Assembly: GCA_022577435.1 (NCBI GenBank)
Contig: JAKOON010000004.1
Coordinates: 1,025,501-1,089,500, forward strand
DNA length: 64,000 bases
Source: Embiotoca jacksoni
Lineage: Eukaryota; Chordata; Actinopteri; Embiotocidae
Direction: 5' to 3'
The position numbers and the translations under genes are program-made. Below, piece after piece: positions 62,721-64,000 of this stretch. The notes under the pieces were generated by a model. It had not been told where the DNA came from. It made no database searches and saw only the letters and a program-made list of their open reading frames with translations. Numbering within the stretch: the first letter of the stretch is position 1; each line of letters begins with the position of its first letter.

Positions 62721-64000
62721 ATGTCGACTCCACAGAGAGGTGCAGCAAACCTGATGAAGGTGGAGGTACGTGGAAATAACACAAATCTCTGCTCACCTTT
62801 CTCACGCTGAGATGAAGGTTTCTCTGAAGTTAGCCGTTTCCAGGCAACACTCACAATTCAGTTGTCTTACTTTATATTAGAGAAGCGTTTCAATTATTTC
62901 AAGTCTTTAAAAACATTTTTAAACTTGCTGGAAGTCATAAATGAGGTATTTATCGGTAAAATGAAGACTAAACTACAAACCGTCAGTCAAACTTTACTGT
63001 CTCGTGCACGCGGAGTCTTCAGTGACGTCAGCGCCAGATTGTTATTCCACGTGTTGGATTAATTTCTGTGTTTATGGTCATTATTGTACTATACTGTATT
63101 AAATCATTGACTGTTGGTTTATACTCCCACTCCACTATCAACAATATTCTTCTTTCTACTGCATCACACATATTTGGCAGGTGGAGCTACTTCCTAGATT
63201 TTGTACAAAATAATATGAGATATTATCATTATATATATCATTATAATAGTTTATCATTTTGTATAAACAGGAGTTAAAATTAGCTCCTAACTCGACCATC
63301 TTGCAGTAAAGGCATCAGAAAGTTTGTATTCTATCTACAAAAGTATATTCTAATATATATCAAATTAGACTAATATATCTTAAATTCTATTTTTAACCTA
63401 ATTATATAAAATGCAAATATTGTTCTATTTGATCTAGTAGTATAGTAGTTAATAGTTTTGTATATTTCTAAATGCTTTTCACCAGAAAACACTGATTATA
63501 CTGTCTCGCAACATAACACATGTCAGCTCAAGTCACTTTATATAGTAAGTTACAGAATTAGAGACAGTTCCCTCATGATGAAGCTGTTAACGAGTGTGGT
63601 TTGTGTAAAGAGAAAACCTCAGACCGACGCTGGGCTTTAGGGTAGGTGGCCATCTTCTTTGTCCTGTTGGTGTGAGATGAGAGCAGTTGTTGTCATGTTT
63701 TATTCACCCTTTCTTACTTTTGTTCCAGTGTATGGACGGAGCTCAGACGTTGGCAGACAAACTCCAAAGTCTTGCTAAAGAGGATGTAACAGAGAAGAGG
63801 ACGCTGCGCTCCAAGATAGATGAACAGTCGAGTCTGATCTGCATCCTGAAACAGAGAGCAGATGAGATGCTTCTCCGGTGTCAAGCCCTGCAGAAAACCA
63901 ATACAGAGCTCGAAGACCGAGTGACAGACTGCCAGAAAGAACTGGATAGGGAAAGAAAGAGGGCTCAGACATTAGAGAAAAGATTTATGGATTTAGCTGC
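62721..64000 (+). CDS. ccdc89: ccdc89-like coiled-coil protein, 5' part (cut by window end)
   Basis: Exon 1 is 62721-62765 (15 codons, MSTPQRGAANLMKVE, ending at donor GTACGT). Exon 2 begins at 63729 after a TTTTGTTCCAG acceptor and is open to the window end. The frame is phase 0 across the junction. Exon 2 is strongly heptad-like and charged. Its opening block, with LRSKIDEQSSLICILKQRAD followed by LLRCQALQKTNTELEDR, closely resembles the conserved start of CCDC89, a testis-enriched coiled-coil protein that binds the bHLH factor HEY1 in mammals. The mammalian gene is not next to LRP2 as far as I recall. The rest of the protein is outside the window, so length and C-terminus are unknown. Confidence 0.78.
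62836..62848. promoter_or_regulatory. Degenerate X-box in ccdc89-like intron 1
   Basis: GTTTCC-A-GGCAAC matches the RFX consensus except for one base in the first half-site. It lies 71 bases after the exon 1 donor. Confidence 0.35.
63023..63030. promoter_or_regulatory. Perfect CRE in ccdc89-like intron 1
   Basis: TGACGTCA, the full palindromic cAMP response element, preceded by CpG-containing sequence. Many testis genes use CREM-bound CREs near their starts, but here only the motif is seen. Confidence 0.4.

Overview
The window is vertebrate nuclear DNA, almost certainly from a ray-finned (teleost) fish, probably a percomorph (inference). It has split genes with GT-AG introns, abundant CA/TG and AT microsatellites, several minisatellites, compact introns, and a gene set matching the human 2q31 block (G6PC2 - ABCB11 - DHRS9 - LRP2). 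No prokaryotic, plasmid, phage or CRISPR signal is visible.

Layout: (1) 100-611 (+), the last coding exon of g6pc2, an islet-type glucose-6-phosphatase catalytic subunit. (2) 612-5575, repeat-rich intergenic DNA with a TTAA-flanked piggyBac-like MITE, a 15-bp minisatellite, a CpG-rich patch with a perfect CRE and a 17-bp minisatellite. (3) 5580-8591 and 10304-16566 (+), two tandem dhrs9-like retinol/hydroxysteroid dehydrogenases (SDR9C type) with the same four-exon coding structure. Intron 1 of the second is swollen by a ~3.2-kb array of a 34-bp repeat. (4) 17626-61980 (-), a complete lrp2 (megalin) gene. I resolved 78 coding exons, every junction in phase, giving 4,655 codons before the stop. 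It has the full mammalian architecture of 36 LDL receptor class A repeats in clusters of 7, 8, 10 and 11, eight YWTD propellers with EGF modules, a transmembrane helix and an endocytic tail. (5) 62721-64000 (+), the first two exons of a ccdc89-like coiled-coil gene, cut by the window end and divergent from lrp2.

Functional links: megalin is the endocytic receptor for retinol-binding protein and many other ligands, and DHRS9-type enzymes oxidise retinol and 3-alpha-hydroxysteroids, so the neighbourhood is retinoid/steroid flavoured. That is synteny, not proof of co-regulation. I found no wholly new multi-gene system. The best leads are regulatory or structural: a cluster of RFX X-boxes around the lrp2/ccdc89 divergent promoter, a (TG)~39 tract abutting a splice acceptor, an ~80-bp-arm hairpin in an intron, a giant intronic minisatellite, a third canonical FxNPxY motif in the megalin tail, and a mariner transposase remnant in an lrp2 intron.

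Limits: exon coordinates were read by eye from splice signals and reading phase. Orthology and motif calls come from remembered family sequences, not searches.
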